Positions 25,170 through 33,899 of a stretch of 64,000 bases of DNA are shown piece after piece (positions within the stretch are counted from its first letter, which is position 1; each line of letters starts with the position of its first letter). The DNA is taken from positions 62,001 to 126,000 of the forward strand of contig NZ_JBMGJC010000003.1 in assembly GCF_048984525.1 (NCBI RefSeq), in the 5' to 3' direction. The position numbers were made by a program, and so were the translations under genes. The DNA comes from Syntrophopropionicum propionicicum_A. Its GTDB lineage: Bacteria > Bacillota > Desulfotomaculia > Desulfotomaculales > Pelotomaculaceae. A model generated the notes under the pieces. It was given only the letters and a program-made list of their open reading frames with translations, did no database searches and was not told the origin of the DNA.

Positions 25170-25538
25170 TTAACCAAGCCCTTTCTTCTCAAGCTTACTG
25201 AGCAGGGCCAGGGCGGCAGCGTCTTCAGGGCTGCCGGCGCAGGTTTCAATTTCATCATCTTTATAAAACCACTGGTCTGTAGCCTTTTCATAGTTTAAGG
25301 TATAACCTTTTGCGGACCTTATTTTAAGCTCGTAAAGCAGCATGGAAAGCCTGGGGAGCCAGACCAAATCACCAACTTCGCGGAGGGAAAGCACAATTTT
25401 TTTCTCCTTGAGATGCCTTAGGATAATGGGCTCAATGATTTCCTCTCCCAGTTCGCCATAAACCATTGTCAGGTCGCCAACCTTGGGCTCCCATGGCAGA
25501 TATTTGGCCAGTTCTTTTGCCAGATCAACGCGGATCAC
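25170..25538 (-). CDS. Hypothetical protein, 122 residues
   Basis: No named family recognised. The protein is soluble and mixed alpha/beta (MIRVDLAKELAKYLPWEPKV, then VVLSL-type strands IVLSLREVGDLVWLPRLSML) and ends in a helix (DAAALALLSKLEKKGLG). The GTG start has a very strong SD AAAGGAGG with 8-base spacing, and the gene has its own terminator, so it is real and probably well translated. It is divergent from htrA; the shared upstream region carries a perfect inverted repeat. Confidence 0.65.
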   Translation of the reverse strand: MIRVDLAKELAKYLPWEPKVGDLTMVYGELGEEIIEPIILRHLKEKKIVLSLREVGDLVWLPRLSMLLYELKIRSAKGYTLNYEKATDQWFYKDDEIETCAGSPEDAAALALLSKLEKKGLG

Positions 25539-25590
25539 AGGTGCAGCCTCCTTTATCCAGCCAGTTGAATGACGGAAGACATTAAAGTAA

Positions 25591-25621
25591 TTATATCTTT
25601 TTTTTGACCAAAAAGATATAA
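25591..25621. promoter_or_regulatory. Perfect 12-bp inverted repeat between divergent genes
   Basis: TTATATCTTTTT (25591-25602) and AAAAAGATATAA (25610-25621) form a perfect 12-bp stem with a 7-base centre TTTGACC. It lies 53 bp upstream of the minus-strand gene and 138 bp upstream of htrA. A dyad operator is as likely as a transcript hairpin. Confidence 0.45.
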
Positions 25622-25663
25622 AGACAAAATTCTCAAAAATGGCTTATAGTAGATAGTATTCTG

Positions 25664-25692
25664 TTGCGGTTTTAAAAGTTTCCTGCTATGCT
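25664..25692 (+). promoter_or_regulatory. SigA-type promoter of htrA
   Basis: TTGCGG (25664-25669), 17-base spacer, TATGCT (25687-25692); 66 bases before the preferred ATG. Confidence 0.5.
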
Positions 25693-25758
25693 AATTCAAA
25701 ATTATAGGATTTGGCTTTTTCGCATAAACTGGAAGCAGGTAAAGAAAGGGGTAATAAC

Positions 25759-26892
25759 ATGTCTGTCAATATCAGGCGGGTTGCTTTACTTGTAGTGTTA
25801 CTGGCTGTTATAGCCGGGCTTGCGTTATGCGGGGGATGTTCCAGTGACAACAAACCTGACGCGAAGCAGAATACAGGCTCTTCCCAGGTGGATCTCCTGC
25901 CCGGAGTGGGACCTGAGACAGTTGCTGATGTTGTTTCCCAGGCCAGCCCCGCAGTAGTAAAGATATCTACCAGGGTAACGGCGCGGGGTTCGGGCAATCC
26001 CTTTTTCGACGACCCGTTTTTCCGCCAGTTTTTTGGTGAGCCTTCCAGGCAGCAGCAGCAGGAGGGGTTGGGATCAGGTTTTATAATTTCAAAGGACGGC
26101 TATATTTTGACAAATGAGCATGTTATTGAAGGGGCCAATGAAATCTCTGTTACTGTAACCGGTTTTGATAAGGGATTGGGTGCCAAAATCGTGGGCGCGG
26201 ACACCAACCTTGACCTGGCGTTATTAAAAATTGAGGCCGGCGCCGACCTGCCTTTTCTCGCCCTGGGTAATTCCGATCAGATCAGGGTAGGCAACTGGGT
26301 CATTGCCATAGGCAATCCTTACGGTCTTGATCACACGGTAACCACCGGGGTGATCAGCGCCAAAGGCCGCCCCATCAGCGTTGAGGACCGTCAGTACGAA
26401 AACCTTCTCCAGACCGACGCCTCCATCAACCCGGGCAACAGCGGAGGGCCACTCCTGAACCTTAAGGGCGAGGTGGTGGGAATCAACACTGCGATCAGTT
26501 CAGAGGCGCAGGGCATTGGCTTTGCCATACCCACCAGCACTGTCGTGCAAGTGTTGGAGGATTTAAAAAACAACGTAAGCAGGGGCAGGCCCTGGGTGGG
26601 AGTACAGGTCCGCACCCTGGACAGTGAATTGGCCAATTACCTCGGGTTGGACAAGGCTGAGGGAGCGGTAGTGGCCGGCGTAGTGGCGGGCAGCCCCGCT
26701 GAACAGGCAGGCCTGAGAGAATGGGACGTAATTGTGGAGTTCAACGGTAAAAAAGTGAGCAATGCCGATGAACTGGTAGCCGCGATCAAAACTGCGCAGA
26801 TTGGACAGGAAGCAAAGGTTATTGTGGTGCGCCAGCGCCAGCAGCAGTCATTCACGGTTACTGTTGCAGAGAGACCGGGTAATGTTGGATAG
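25759..26892 (+). CDS. HtrA/DegP-like serine protease (lipoprotein)
   Basis: The 377-residue envelope protease has an N-terminal hydrophobic segment (VALLVVLLAVIAGLAL) ending in GGCSSD, a lipobox-like Cys that probably anchors it outside the membrane. The trypsin-like domain has His in TNEHVIEGA, Asp in TNLDLALLKIE and Ser in NPGNSGGPL. One PDZ domain follows (about 280-370; GVVAGSPAEQAGLREWDVI). It degrades or refolds damaged secreted proteins. The ATG at 25759 has SD GAAAGGGG; an upstream ATG at 25711 would add 16 poorly supported residues. It lies 32 bp before the Cys-cluster gene. Confidence 0.95.
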   Translation: MSVNIRRVALLVVLLAVIAGLALCGGCSSDNKPDAKQNTGSSQVDLLPGVGPETVADVVSQASPAVVKISTRVTARGSGNPFFDDPFFRQFFGEPSRQQQQEGLGSGFIISKDGYILTNEHVIEGANEISVTVTGFDKGLGAKIVGADTNLDLALLKIEAGADLPFLALGNSDQIRVGNWVIAIGNPYGLDHTVTTGVISAKGRPISVEDRQYENLLQTDASINPGNSGGPLLNLKGEVVGINTAISSEAQGIGFAIPTSTVVQVLEDLKNNVSRGRPWVGVQVRTLDSELANYLGLDKAEGAVVAGVVAGSPAEQAGLREWDVIVEFNGKKVSNADELVAAIKTAQIGQEAKVIVVRQRQQQSFTVTVAERPGNVG

Positions 26893-26924
26893 CGGTACAG
26901 CAGGGGTATTGATAAAACCGGGAG

Positions 26925-27464
26925 ATGATAAAACTGGTTGACTGGAAACGGGTTTACAAGCTGCTGAATGATGTGACTCCCCTGTCCGTGGACTGCGGCA
27001 AGCTGTGCGGCGAAGTCTGCTGCGCGGAATGGGAGAGCGGAGTGGGGATGTATCTGCTGCCGGGTGAAGAGGTTATGTTTGACAGGACCGAGGACTGGCT
27101 GATCTGGCAGGAACACAGCACGGAGGAATACGAGTTCTGCCCGAGCTGGCGCGGACCTGTATATTTTGTATGCTGCCGCGGTGTCTGCCCGAGAGACCGG
27201 AGGCCCTTTGCCTGCAGGACGTTTCCCGTCACGCCGTACCTCTCGCCGGTCGGAACTCTTGAACTGCGCCTGGAGGACGCCGCCATACCGGTTTGCCCGC
27301 TGGTGCGCGCCGGCGATATCCGGCTTTTGGACAGGCGCTTTTTAGCCAGGGCCAGGCTGGCCTGGGAGGAACTGATCAAGGACCCGCTGATCCGGGACCA
27401 TGTGGAGTGGGAGTCACGCGCTCTGGACAGGCAGGCGGGCGAGCCGTGGCGCAAGCTGCTTTAA
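26925..27464 (+). CDS. Cys-rich (YkgJ-like zinc/iron chelating) protein
   Basis: The 179-residue protein has Cys groups resembling the CxxCxxxC type cluster: SVDCGKLCGEVCCAEW near the N-terminus, FCPSWRGPVYFVCCRGVCPR in the middle and ACRTFPVTPY, with a later VCPLV. YkgJ-family proteins are thought to bind zinc or an Fe-S cluster; function is unknown. The ATG lies directly after GGGAG, so the SD spacing is poor, but an in-frame stop just upstream excludes a longer form. Probably transcribed with htrA. Confidence 0.75.
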   Translation: MIKLVDWKRVYKLLNDVTPLSVDCGKLCGEVCCAEWESGVGMYLLPGEEVMFDRTEDWLIWQEHSTEEYEFCPSWRGPVYFVCCRGVCPRDRRPFACRTFPVTPYLSPVGTLELRLEDAAIPVCPLVRAGDIRLLDRRFLARARLAWEELIKDPLIRDHVEWESRALDRQAGEPWRKLL

Positions 27465-27621
27465 AAGGTATACAGTATATGTGGTGTTCCAGACACAAAA
27501 CTGTTGACAGTTTGCATTACATGAATATTGCTGCAAATGGGCAGCAGTTCAACATCCGTGGATCGCTGCTGCTAAGGATCGTTTTTGAGATCTTCTCATA
27601 AAAATAAAGGAGATTTCCTTT

Positions 27622-28416
27622 ATGTTAATGCCGTCGTCCAGGTGGTACAGCGCCATTATGACCCGCAGGTCGCGGAGGCAGTTTGCTCCCAAACCTGTAG
27701 ATGTGAATATTTTGGCGCATATAAAAAGATTCTGTGACGAATTCAGGCCGTTTCAAACAGCCCGCGCGGTGCTGGTAACCGAAACGCCGGACAAAGTTTT
27801 CAAGGGAGCAATAGGCCACTATGGAAAGATAAAGGGCGCCCCGGCTTTTATTGCTTTTATCGGGAATATGGATGATCCAAACATCCAGGAAAAGGTTGGT
27901 TATCTGGGGGAAGGCTTAATCCTGGAGGCCACAGCCTCAGGCCTTGCCACCTGCTGGGTAGGCGGCTTTTTCAGGCCGGAAATAGCATCCTTGCTTGCCG
28001 GAGCCGGTCAAAATGAAAAAGTCCTGGCGGTAACTCCGGTAGGCTATGCCGGAGAAGATATGTCACTGGAAGACAAAATAATGGCGGGATTTGGGCGGAA
28101 CCACCGGCGCAAGCCTCTGTCTGAACTGGTTACGGGGTTGGAAGAAATAAAATGGCCCGCGTGGATGCGGGAAGCCCTGGATGCGGCCAGGTTGGCTCCA
28201 TCCGCTGTGAACCGACAACCCTGGCGCTTTCACGTGGAACAGGACAAGATCATAGTTTTGGTGGATAATCTAAAAGATACTTTTAATATTTCTAAACGCC
28301 TCGACTGCGGTATTGCCATGCTGCACATTGAAGTAGCCGCGCTGCACAGGGATATAAAAGGGGAGTGGGAGTTCCTAAAATCTCCGGAGGTGGCAAGGTT
28401 TCGTTTTAAGAATTAG
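27622..28416 (+). CDS. Nitroreductase family protein (TM1586 type)
   Basis: The 264-residue protein looks like two tandem half-folds of the FMN nitroreductase superfamily, as in TM1586-type proteins: RRSRRQFAPKPVD near the N-terminus, LGEGLILEATASGLATCWVG in the middle, and APSAVNRQPWRFHVEQD later, a typical FMN-contact motif. Substrate unknown. The ATG has SD AAAGGAG. A possible promoter TTGACA lies near 27503. Its stop (28414-28416) overlaps the stop of the convergent glcF-like gene by 3 bases, with no room for a terminator. Confidence 0.85.
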   Translation: MLMPSSRWYSAIMTRRSRRQFAPKPVDVNILAHIKRFCDEFRPFQTARAVLVTETPDKVFKGAIGHYGKIKGAPAFIAFIGNMDDPNIQEKVGYLGEGLILEATASGLATCWVGGFFRPEIASLLAGAGQNEKVLAVTPVGYAGEDMSLEDKIMAGFGRNHRRKPLSELVTGLEEIKWPAWMREALDAARLAPSAVNRQPWRFHVEQDKIIVLVDNLKDTFNISKRLDCGIAMLHIEVAALHRDIKGEWEFLKSPEVARFRFKN

Positions 28417-29624
28417 GCCTTAAAAGAAATCCCCAGGCTTTGGGCCAGTATTTCTACCGGGTGCTCCACCGATATATTCAGCCCGTTTTTCAGCAGCCCG
28501 TGCCGGATCTGCATGGTGCAGGAGGGGCAGCAGGTTGCCACAACCTCTGCTCCTGTTTCTTTTATGGAAGATATTTTTTTGTCAAGTATGTCCATGCTGG
28601 TGTCGTAGTGGTATAGAGAAAAGGTTCCGCCGCTCCCGCAGCAGTTATTCGCCCCGGGCATTTCTATGAATGCGGCGCAGGTGCGGTCTAAAAGCTGGCG
28701 CGGTGCTGCCGTAATTCCCTGTGCTTTGGCCAGGTGGCAGGGGTCGTGGTAGGTGGTTGTCCCGCTGCTTTTTTTTATTTCGCGGCCGGCGAGCAGGTCG
28801 TTGAGCAGGCTTGATAAATCCATAATCTCCATGCCTTTAAAAGCGATGCTTTCCTTCAGGGCGGCAAAGCACGAAGCGCAGTCGGTGACGACCGCGTCAA
28901 CACCCTGGCGCTGAAATGCCGCAAAATTGAATTTCTCCAGTGTTTCAGCCGCATCGATCTGGCCGTTTTCTTCCTGAGGCAGGCCGCAGCACTTTAAATC
29001 CCGGGGCGTGACAACTTCGCAGCCAAGCCGGGATAATACCGCCACCGTGCTTCTGGCCACGTTAGGAAACAAAAGGTTGGTGGTGCAGCCCAGGAAATAC
29101 CCCACCCTCATTTTTGGTGCGCCCTCGGCCTTGGTGATCTCCCTGATATAGCAGCGTGCAGGCCGGCGGGGCAGTCTGCCTGCCAGGTCAAGGGCAGGTG
29201 GCAGCAGTCCCAGGGATCTGCCCAGGCCGGTCAGGCCAAGGTCCTGGCACCCCCTGAACAGCCTTGTTGAAATGTTAAGCAGGGAGGGACGTGCCCATAT
29301 CTCCCTGAAGACAAGCTTCTGCAGCGGGTTTGAGATTTCCCGGGCCAGCCGGCAGCGCGCGGCCGTGATAATTTTATGCACCGGCACCGCGGACGGGCAC
29401 TCTTTGGTGCAGGCCTGGCAGAGAAGACAGAGTGAAAGCTTGCGGGCAACCTCGGCGTCTGCCTTGAGTTCGCCGCCAGCCAGCATATGGGCCAGGAATA
29501 CTTTTCCCCGCGGGGTGGCAGTCTCGTTGCCGATTTCCTCAAAAACCGGGCAGACCGAGCGGCACTGCCCGCAGCGCACGCAGCGCAGGTAGTGTTCTTT
29601 TAAGCTGGTCAGTTCCGTAGTCAC
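28413..29624 (-). CDS. glcF: Glycolate/lactate oxidase Fe-S subunit (GlcF-like)
   Basis: The 403-residue protein has two [4Fe-4S] motifs, CVRCGQCRSVCP and CLLCQACTKECP, then two CCG domains (CCGLPQEENG and CCGSGGTFSLYHYD) like GlcF, LutA and HdrD. It should pass electrons from the FAD subunit to the quinone pool. The start is GTG at 29624 with SD GGGGGGAG, overlapping the end of the FAD subunit gene by 4 bases (GTGA), so the two are translationally coupled. Substrate could be glycolate or D-lactate; sequence alone does not decide. Confidence 0.9.
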   Translation of the reverse strand: MTTELTSLKEHYLRCVRCGQCRSVCPVFEEIGNETATPRGKVFLAHMLAGGELKADAEVARKLSLCLLCQACTKECPSAVPVHKIITAARCRLAREISNPLQKLVFREIWARPSLLNISTRLFRGCQDLGLTGLGRSLGLLPPALDLAGRLPRRPARCYIREITKAEGAPKMRVGYFLGCTTNLLFPNVARSTVAVLSRLGCEVVTPRDLKCCGLPQEENGQIDAAETLEKFNFAAFQRQGVDAVVTDCASCFAALKESIAFKGMEIMDLSSLLNDLLAGREIKKSSGTTTYHDPCHLAKAQGITAAPRQLLDRTCAAFIEMPGANNCCGSGGTFSLYHYDTSMDILDKKISSIKETGAEVVATCCPSCTMQIRHGLLKNGLNISVEHPVEILAQSLGISFKA

Positions 29625-31042
29625 TGTTTACTCCCCCCGGGGGGCAGAAGTTTTCCCGGATTCATGATGTTGCCCGGGTCAAGGGCTTGTTTTAGCCGCT
29701 TCATTACATTCGCCGCTTCGCCGTGCTCGGCCAGGGCATACTGGTTTCTCACGGCGCCGACCCCGTGCTCGCCTGTTGTTGAACCGTTCAGCTCTATAGC
29801 AAGCCGGTGGATGGCGTCTACCAGGCCGTTGGCCCGTTCCACTTCCTCGCTGCTGTCCAGGTTGATCACCGGCGCCGTGTGCACATTGCCGTCGCCGATG
29901 TGGCCGTAGTTGACTACCGTGACGCCAAACTTCCTGCCCAGTTCTTTTATCCTGCGCAGGGCCTCGGTTACCCTGTTCAGGGGAACGCTGATATCTTCAC
30001 CGGCGAAAATCCTGCTGCCGTCCGGCCGCAGCCTGGCCGCGGCCATGGCCACAACTCCCCGTCCTCTCCATAGGTCGGCCATCCGCTGTTTATCTGTGGC
30101 CCATTCAACCGATACAGCCCTTTTGCCAACGATCTCGGCAATCTTTTGCCCTTCCCACTCAACCCCGGCCGGGTTGCCGTCCACTTCAAAGATCAGGATG
30201 GCTTCAGCGGAGGGGAGGTTAATTTCCGGCTTGTACATGTTTACGGCCTGGATGGCCGATGAGTCAAGGATCTCTATACCTGAAGGAAGAATGCCTGACT
30301 GGTACACGTCCAGGACCGCCGCCGGCGCCTCGTCCAGGCTGTCGAAAACAGCCATGGCGATGCCCCGCGCCATGGGGCGCGGCCAGACCCTGAGCCTTAT
30401 TTTGGTGATTACCCCGAGGATCCCCTCGGAGCCTACAAACAGTTTCGTAAGGTTTAAGCCGGAAACGTTTTTCAGCGCCCTGCTGTTTGCTCCGCCGGTG
30501 GTGATCACACTGCCGTCGGGCAGCACGACCTCAAGGCCGAGTACATACTGCTCTGTTGTTCCGTATTTAACCGCCCTCAGGCCGCTGGAGTTGTTCGCCA
30601 CCATCCCGCCGATAGTGCACATGCGCGTGCTGCCGGGGTCTGGAGGAAAAAACAAGCCGAAATCCGCCAGGTGTTCGTTTAGTTTGTAATGGACGACTCC
30701 GGGACGGACGAATACCTGCATGTTGGCCGCGTCGACTTCCTCGATCACATCCCAGCCCGAAAGGTCCAGCACAATGCCGCCGCGTACGGCCAGGCAGCCG
30801 CAGGTTTCCCCGCTGCCGGCGCCCCTGGGCACGATGGGGATATTGTTGCCGGCTGCAAAGCGCACTATCTCCGACACTTCGGCGGTGGAGCGGGGCAGTA
30901 CGACCGCGTCGGGAATAAAGCTGTTGAAGCGGGCATGGAAGGAGCTGTCGTAGCTGTACATTTTCCGGTCCAGGCTGCCTGTGAGCACCCGCCCGGCGGG
31001 CAGTATTTTTTTAAGCTCATTTCCCAGACGCTGGCTGTCCAT
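29621..31042 (-). CDS. glcD: FAD-linked oxidase, glycolate/D-lactate type (GlcD-like)
   Basis: The 473-residue protein has a PCMH-type FAD-binding domain (VVLPRSTAEVSEIVRFA, VPRGAGSGETCG, GGMVANNSSGLRAVKYGTT) and a C-terminal FAD oxidase domain with GHIGDGNVHTAP and TGEHGVG. It oxidises a 2-hydroxy acid and donates electrons to the Fe-S subunit encoded next. The ATG has SD GAGGTGA. Immediately upstream lies the triple palindromic repeat (31071-31161), so its promoter must lie within or beyond that array. Confidence 0.92.
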   Translation of the reverse strand: MDSQRLGNELKKILPAGRVLTGSLDRKMYSYDSSFHARFNSFIPDAVVLPRSTAEVSEIVRFAAGNNIPIVPRGAGSGETCGCLAVRGGIVLDLSGWDVIEEVDAANMQVFVRPGVVHYKLNEHLADFGLFFPPDPGSTRMCTIGGMVANNSSGLRAVKYGTTEQYVLGLEVVLPDGSVITTGGANSRALKNVSGLNLTKLFVGSEGILGVITKIRLRVWPRPMARGIAMAVFDSLDEAPAAVLDVYQSGILPSGIEILDSSAIQAVNMYKPEINLPSAEAILIFEVDGNPAGVEWEGQKIAEIVGKRAVSVEWATDKQRMADLWRGRGVVAMAAARLRPDGSRIFAGEDISVPLNRVTEALRRIKELGRKFGVTVVNYGHIGDGNVHTAPVINLDSSEEVERANGLVDAIHRLAIELNGSTTGEHGVGAVRNQYALAEHGEAANVMKRLKQALDPGNIMNPGKLLPPGGSKQ

Positions 31043-31070
31043 ATCGTCACCTCGTCAGTTAATAATAGAC

Positions 31071-31161
31071 CGTGTCAAGGGGACGGTTCTCTTGACACGA
31101 TCGTGTCAGAAGAACCGTCCCCTTGACACGATCGTGTCAGAAGAACCGTCCCCTTGACACG
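31071..31161. repeat. Three-unit array of the 29-bp palindromic repeat
   Basis: Units at 31071-31099 (inverted), 31102-31130 and 31133-31161, each 29 bp and separated by AT, so the period is 31 bp. Units 2 and 3 are identical; unit 1 differs from their complement only near the arm (CTTCTGA versus CTCTTGA) and is identical to 6388-6416. Units 2 and 3 encode the C-terminal tail and stop of the deacetylase. No transposase lies nearby. Confidence 0.9.
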
Positions 31162-32443
31162 CTTTGGCGGGCAGCCTTTTCATAAGGTCCTGCCGGGTCA
31201 TAATCACATATTTGGGGATGAGTTTTTCCCGGTATGACTTTTGTTTTTTAAAGCCTCCCGGATGGAAGACACCAAGCAGCCACCGCTCGTAACAGCCGGT
31301 AAATGTTTTAAACAGGCCCGGTTTCATATCAGCCACCGTGAAGCCGATTCGCCCGAGGCCGCGGTGCAGGATGGTAATCCCCATTACAACATTAACATTT
31401 TCAAGTCTTTTATCACTTTTCAAAAACTCAGCCAACTTCGGCAGCCCGTTTAAAACTTCCCTCATGGCGATGATGGAGGCCCGCTCGACAGACATATTCT
31501 CGTCGATCAGAGCCATGTATCGGTCATTGTTTACATGGAGCTCCAGGTAATGTTCACCTGGCTTCAGAACGCTGCCGTCGTGCATGGCCCATTCACTGCC
31601 GCGGTAACGGCGCAGGGCTATTCTCCAGATCTTGCTGCCCGGCATGTCTGTTATGCCGGACAACCGGCGCACGATCATGTCTGCCAAACTCCAGATCCGC
31701 CGAAAAAGCCTTCTCAAGGTAATCTTTTGTTTAAGATTCATTATCTCTTCCAGCGAAGCCACCCGCAGGCCTTTTTCCTCGATCCCGTCCAGGATGCGGG
31801 GCAGCGCTTCAACAACTTGAGCGGGGCTGCCTTTGGCGGCTCCGGGGGCGGAATCACTGTCATGTAGAATTATGATAGCCCCGTCTTTGACCCTGCCCAG
31901 CACCTTCCGGCAGATACTCTCCGGCGTGGCTTTTTTTGTCCAGTCCCAGCTCATATAAGTCCAGAGAATAACCTTCTGGCCTTTCAGCCAGCAGTACCAG
32001 ACTGAAAAAAGGTTGAACAGGCCCCAGGCCGGGCGGCAGTATATTGTTTTCTGGCCGGTCAGCTCCTCTATGGCCAGGTTGGTTTCTGTAATTTCTCTCC
32101 TGGTCGCGAGCGGGCTGAGCAGCCATATGGCTTTATGCCGGAAACCGTGGTTGCCGATGGCGTGCCCCGCCAGCAGGATCTGCCTGGTCAGCTCCGGGTA
32201 CGCCCGTACTTTTGAACCCACCACAAAGAAACAGGCCTTGACCTGATACCGGTTTAATATATCCAGTATTTGTGGAGTATAATTTGGGTCCGGCCCGTCG
32301 TCAAAGGTCAGCGCGACCCGGCCGTAACCCCTGGCCGCCCGTGCCACGGCGCCCACCCGGCCAAGCCGGACTAAGAGCGTAGGCGCCAGGGAATAGAAAA
32401 ATACACATAGAAATATGATTTTTAAAAATAAGGAAGTTTCCAT
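31106..32443 (-). CDS. Polysaccharide deacetylase with C-terminal YkoP-like domain
   Basis: An N-terminal membrane anchor (LKIIFLCVFFYSLAPTLLV) precedes a NodB deacetylase domain (about residues 38-225) with VALTFDDGPDPNYTPQIL, the metal motif GNHGFRHK and YCRPAWGLFN. The second half (about 260-430; YLELHVNNDRYMALIDEN) resembles YkoP-type proteins of unknown function. It probably acts on cell-surface polysaccharide. The last 20 or so residues (CQGDGSSDTIVSRGRFF) are read from two copies of the palindromic repeat in two frames, so the original stop was lost or displaced. SD AGAGG, ATG at 32443. It follows the MFS gene by 22 bp on the same strand. Confidence 0.85.
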   Translation of the reverse strand: METSLFLKIIFLCVFFYSLAPTLLVRLGRVGAVARAARGYGRVALTFDDGPDPNYTPQILDILNRYQVKACFFVVGSKVRAYPELTRQILLAGHAIGNHGFRHKAIWLLSPLATRREITETNLAIEELTGQKTIYCRPAWGLFNLFSVWYCWLKGQKVILWTYMSWDWTKKATPESICRKVLGRVKDGAIIILHDSDSAPGAAKGSPAQVVEALPRILDGIEEKGLRVASLEEIMNLKQKITLRRLFRRIWSLADMIVRRLSGITDMPGSKIWRIALRRYRGSEWAMHDGSVLKPGEHYLELHVNNDRYMALIDENMSVERASIIAMREVLNGLPKLAEFLKSDKRLENVNVVMGITILHRGLGRIGFTVADMKPGLFKTFTGCYERWLLGVFHPGGFKKQKSYREKLIPKYVIMTRQDLMKRLPAKACQGDGSSDTIVSRGRFF

Positions 32444-32465
32444 GGAGAAACCTCTGTTTTCATTT

Positions 32466-33659
32466 TTATCCCGCTTCGATAAGGACTTTTTCTACAGGGT
32501 AGAGAAAGTAGAAGCAGGACATTATTGCCAGCAGTATAGTACTCAATATAAGAGCAGATGAAATACCGTAGGTATTGGCCAGTAATCCTCCGAGAGCCGG
32601 CCCGACGGCAATTCCCATACCTTCGATAGTTGAAAAAACACCCCAGCCTGTGGCCTGTCTGTCAGGCGGGATCACCTTTGCCAGGAGGTTGTTCCACGCC
32701 GGCAGGACAACCGCGTATGAGAGCCCTACCAGCGCGGCTAATAAGTAGGCCCCGGTCGGGTCACGGGCGATTGAGAAAAGGGCCAGGGATATTGCGCTCA
32801 TGGCAAATCCGCAGCCCAGCAGTGTTTTGAGCCTTAAAATATCGGCCAGACGTCCCATAGGCAGGAAAGAAACAGCCGCGGCAGCGCCTCCGGCGAGTAG
32901 GAGCAGGGCATACTGGTTCGGATTGAGCCCGAGCCTGTTCTGGGCATACAGGGGGAGCAGCGGGAGTAAGATCCCGCCGGTCATGGTTTGAAGAAACATG
33001 CCGGGGAAAAGTATTTTTTTGACTGCCTGGTTTTGCGCCATCAGGGAGACTTCTTTCCAGAATGAAAAGCCCGCGCTCTCACTGGTTTTACGCTCCTTTA
33101 CCGGGATCATTAATAAAGCCACAGACAGGGCGCACACCCAGAGAAAAATCAGCAGCCAGAAAGCCAGGTCGTAATCATGTGAAATAAAAAAGTTGATAAC
33201 CACCGGGCCGCCTCCGCCGCCCAGCAGCCACACGGCGAAAATCAGCCCCATGCGGGTGGCCCGCTCTTTCAGCTGTACCGGCGCCACGCCGCTGATAACA
33301 GCCAGCCAGACCGGAGAAACTGCCAGGCCGAAGGAGGCTGAACCGAGTGCTAAAACAACGGGGGAGTCGGAGGACTTCATAATTAACAATGCAGCCAGCC
33401 CGATCAGGAGTCCCAGTAGTAATACCGGATAGCCCTTGCGGTCCAGCTGCCAGCCGGCTGCTCCTTTGAACAGGGTTTCCGCCAGGTAGTGGACTGATAC
33501 CGCGAGCCCGGCCGCCGCGACCGAAATGCCTAAATAATTAACGGCGTAAAGCGGCAGGAAAGTAAGAAAAAAAGCTCCCCTTGTGAATTCCATTAACAAA
33601 AGGACCAGTATCAGGCCGAGTTCTTTTTTTGAGGTGAGGATTTTTTTCAGCTCATGCAA
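32466..33659 (-). CDS. MFS transporter
   Basis: The 397-residue protein has about 12 membrane segments and a central basic loop (VKERKTSESAGF). The N-terminal half begins LILVLLLMEFTRGAFFLTFL and has AAGWQLDRKGYPVLL, a loop 2-3 like motif of major facilitator proteins; MGRLADILRLK repeats it in the second half. Substrate unknown; drug or sugar efflux are both possible. The ATG has SD AAGG. It is upstream of the deacetylase with a 22-bp gap, so the two are likely one operon. Confidence 0.9.
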   Translation of the reverse strand: MHELKKILTSKKELGLILVLLLMEFTRGAFFLTFLPLYAVNYLGISVAAAGLAVSVHYLAETLFKGAAGWQLDRKGYPVLLLGLLIGLAALLIMKSSDSPVVLALGSASFGLAVSPVWLAVISGVAPVQLKERATRMGLIFAVWLLGGGGGPVVINFFISHDYDLAFWLLIFLWVCALSVALLMIPVKERKTSESAGFSFWKEVSLMAQNQAVKKILFPGMFLQTMTGGILLPLLPLYAQNRLGLNPNQYALLLLAGGAAAAVSFLPMGRLADILRLKTLLGCGFAMSAISLALFSIARDPTGAYLLAALVGLSYAVVLPAWNNLLAKVIPPDRQATGWGVFSTIEGMGIAVGPALGGLLANTYGISSALILSTILLAIMSCFYFLYPVEKVLIEAG

Positions 33660-33899
33660 TAACCTTAAAGCAACTCCTTATTTTAGAAGGATTGGTTTGT
33701 ACCATACATATTATACACTATGGCGCGGCCAGGAAAACATTTTTTGGGCATATCGCTAATTAATGAGCTTCGAAAACCATTTTGACTCTTTATGTATATA
33801 GTTCATAAAAGTAACAGAATTGGCAGCAGTGGATATCTACCAAGGTTGTCAGAATACTGTTATCATTAGATAAGATTAATTTACATAAGGAGAAGACAA

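Noticed and set aside
27293..27601. 102-codon plus-strand open frame
   Set aside because: Overlaps the Cys-cluster gene in another frame and has no SD.
29910..30689. 259-codon plus-strand open frame
   Set aside because: Antisense to glcD; Ser/Pro/Arg-rich composition typical of a complementary-strand shadow.
31071..31161. Possible CRISPR array
   Set aside because: Three regular 29-bp units, but the 'spacers' are only 2 bp (AT) and one unit is inverted. No cas genes are present.
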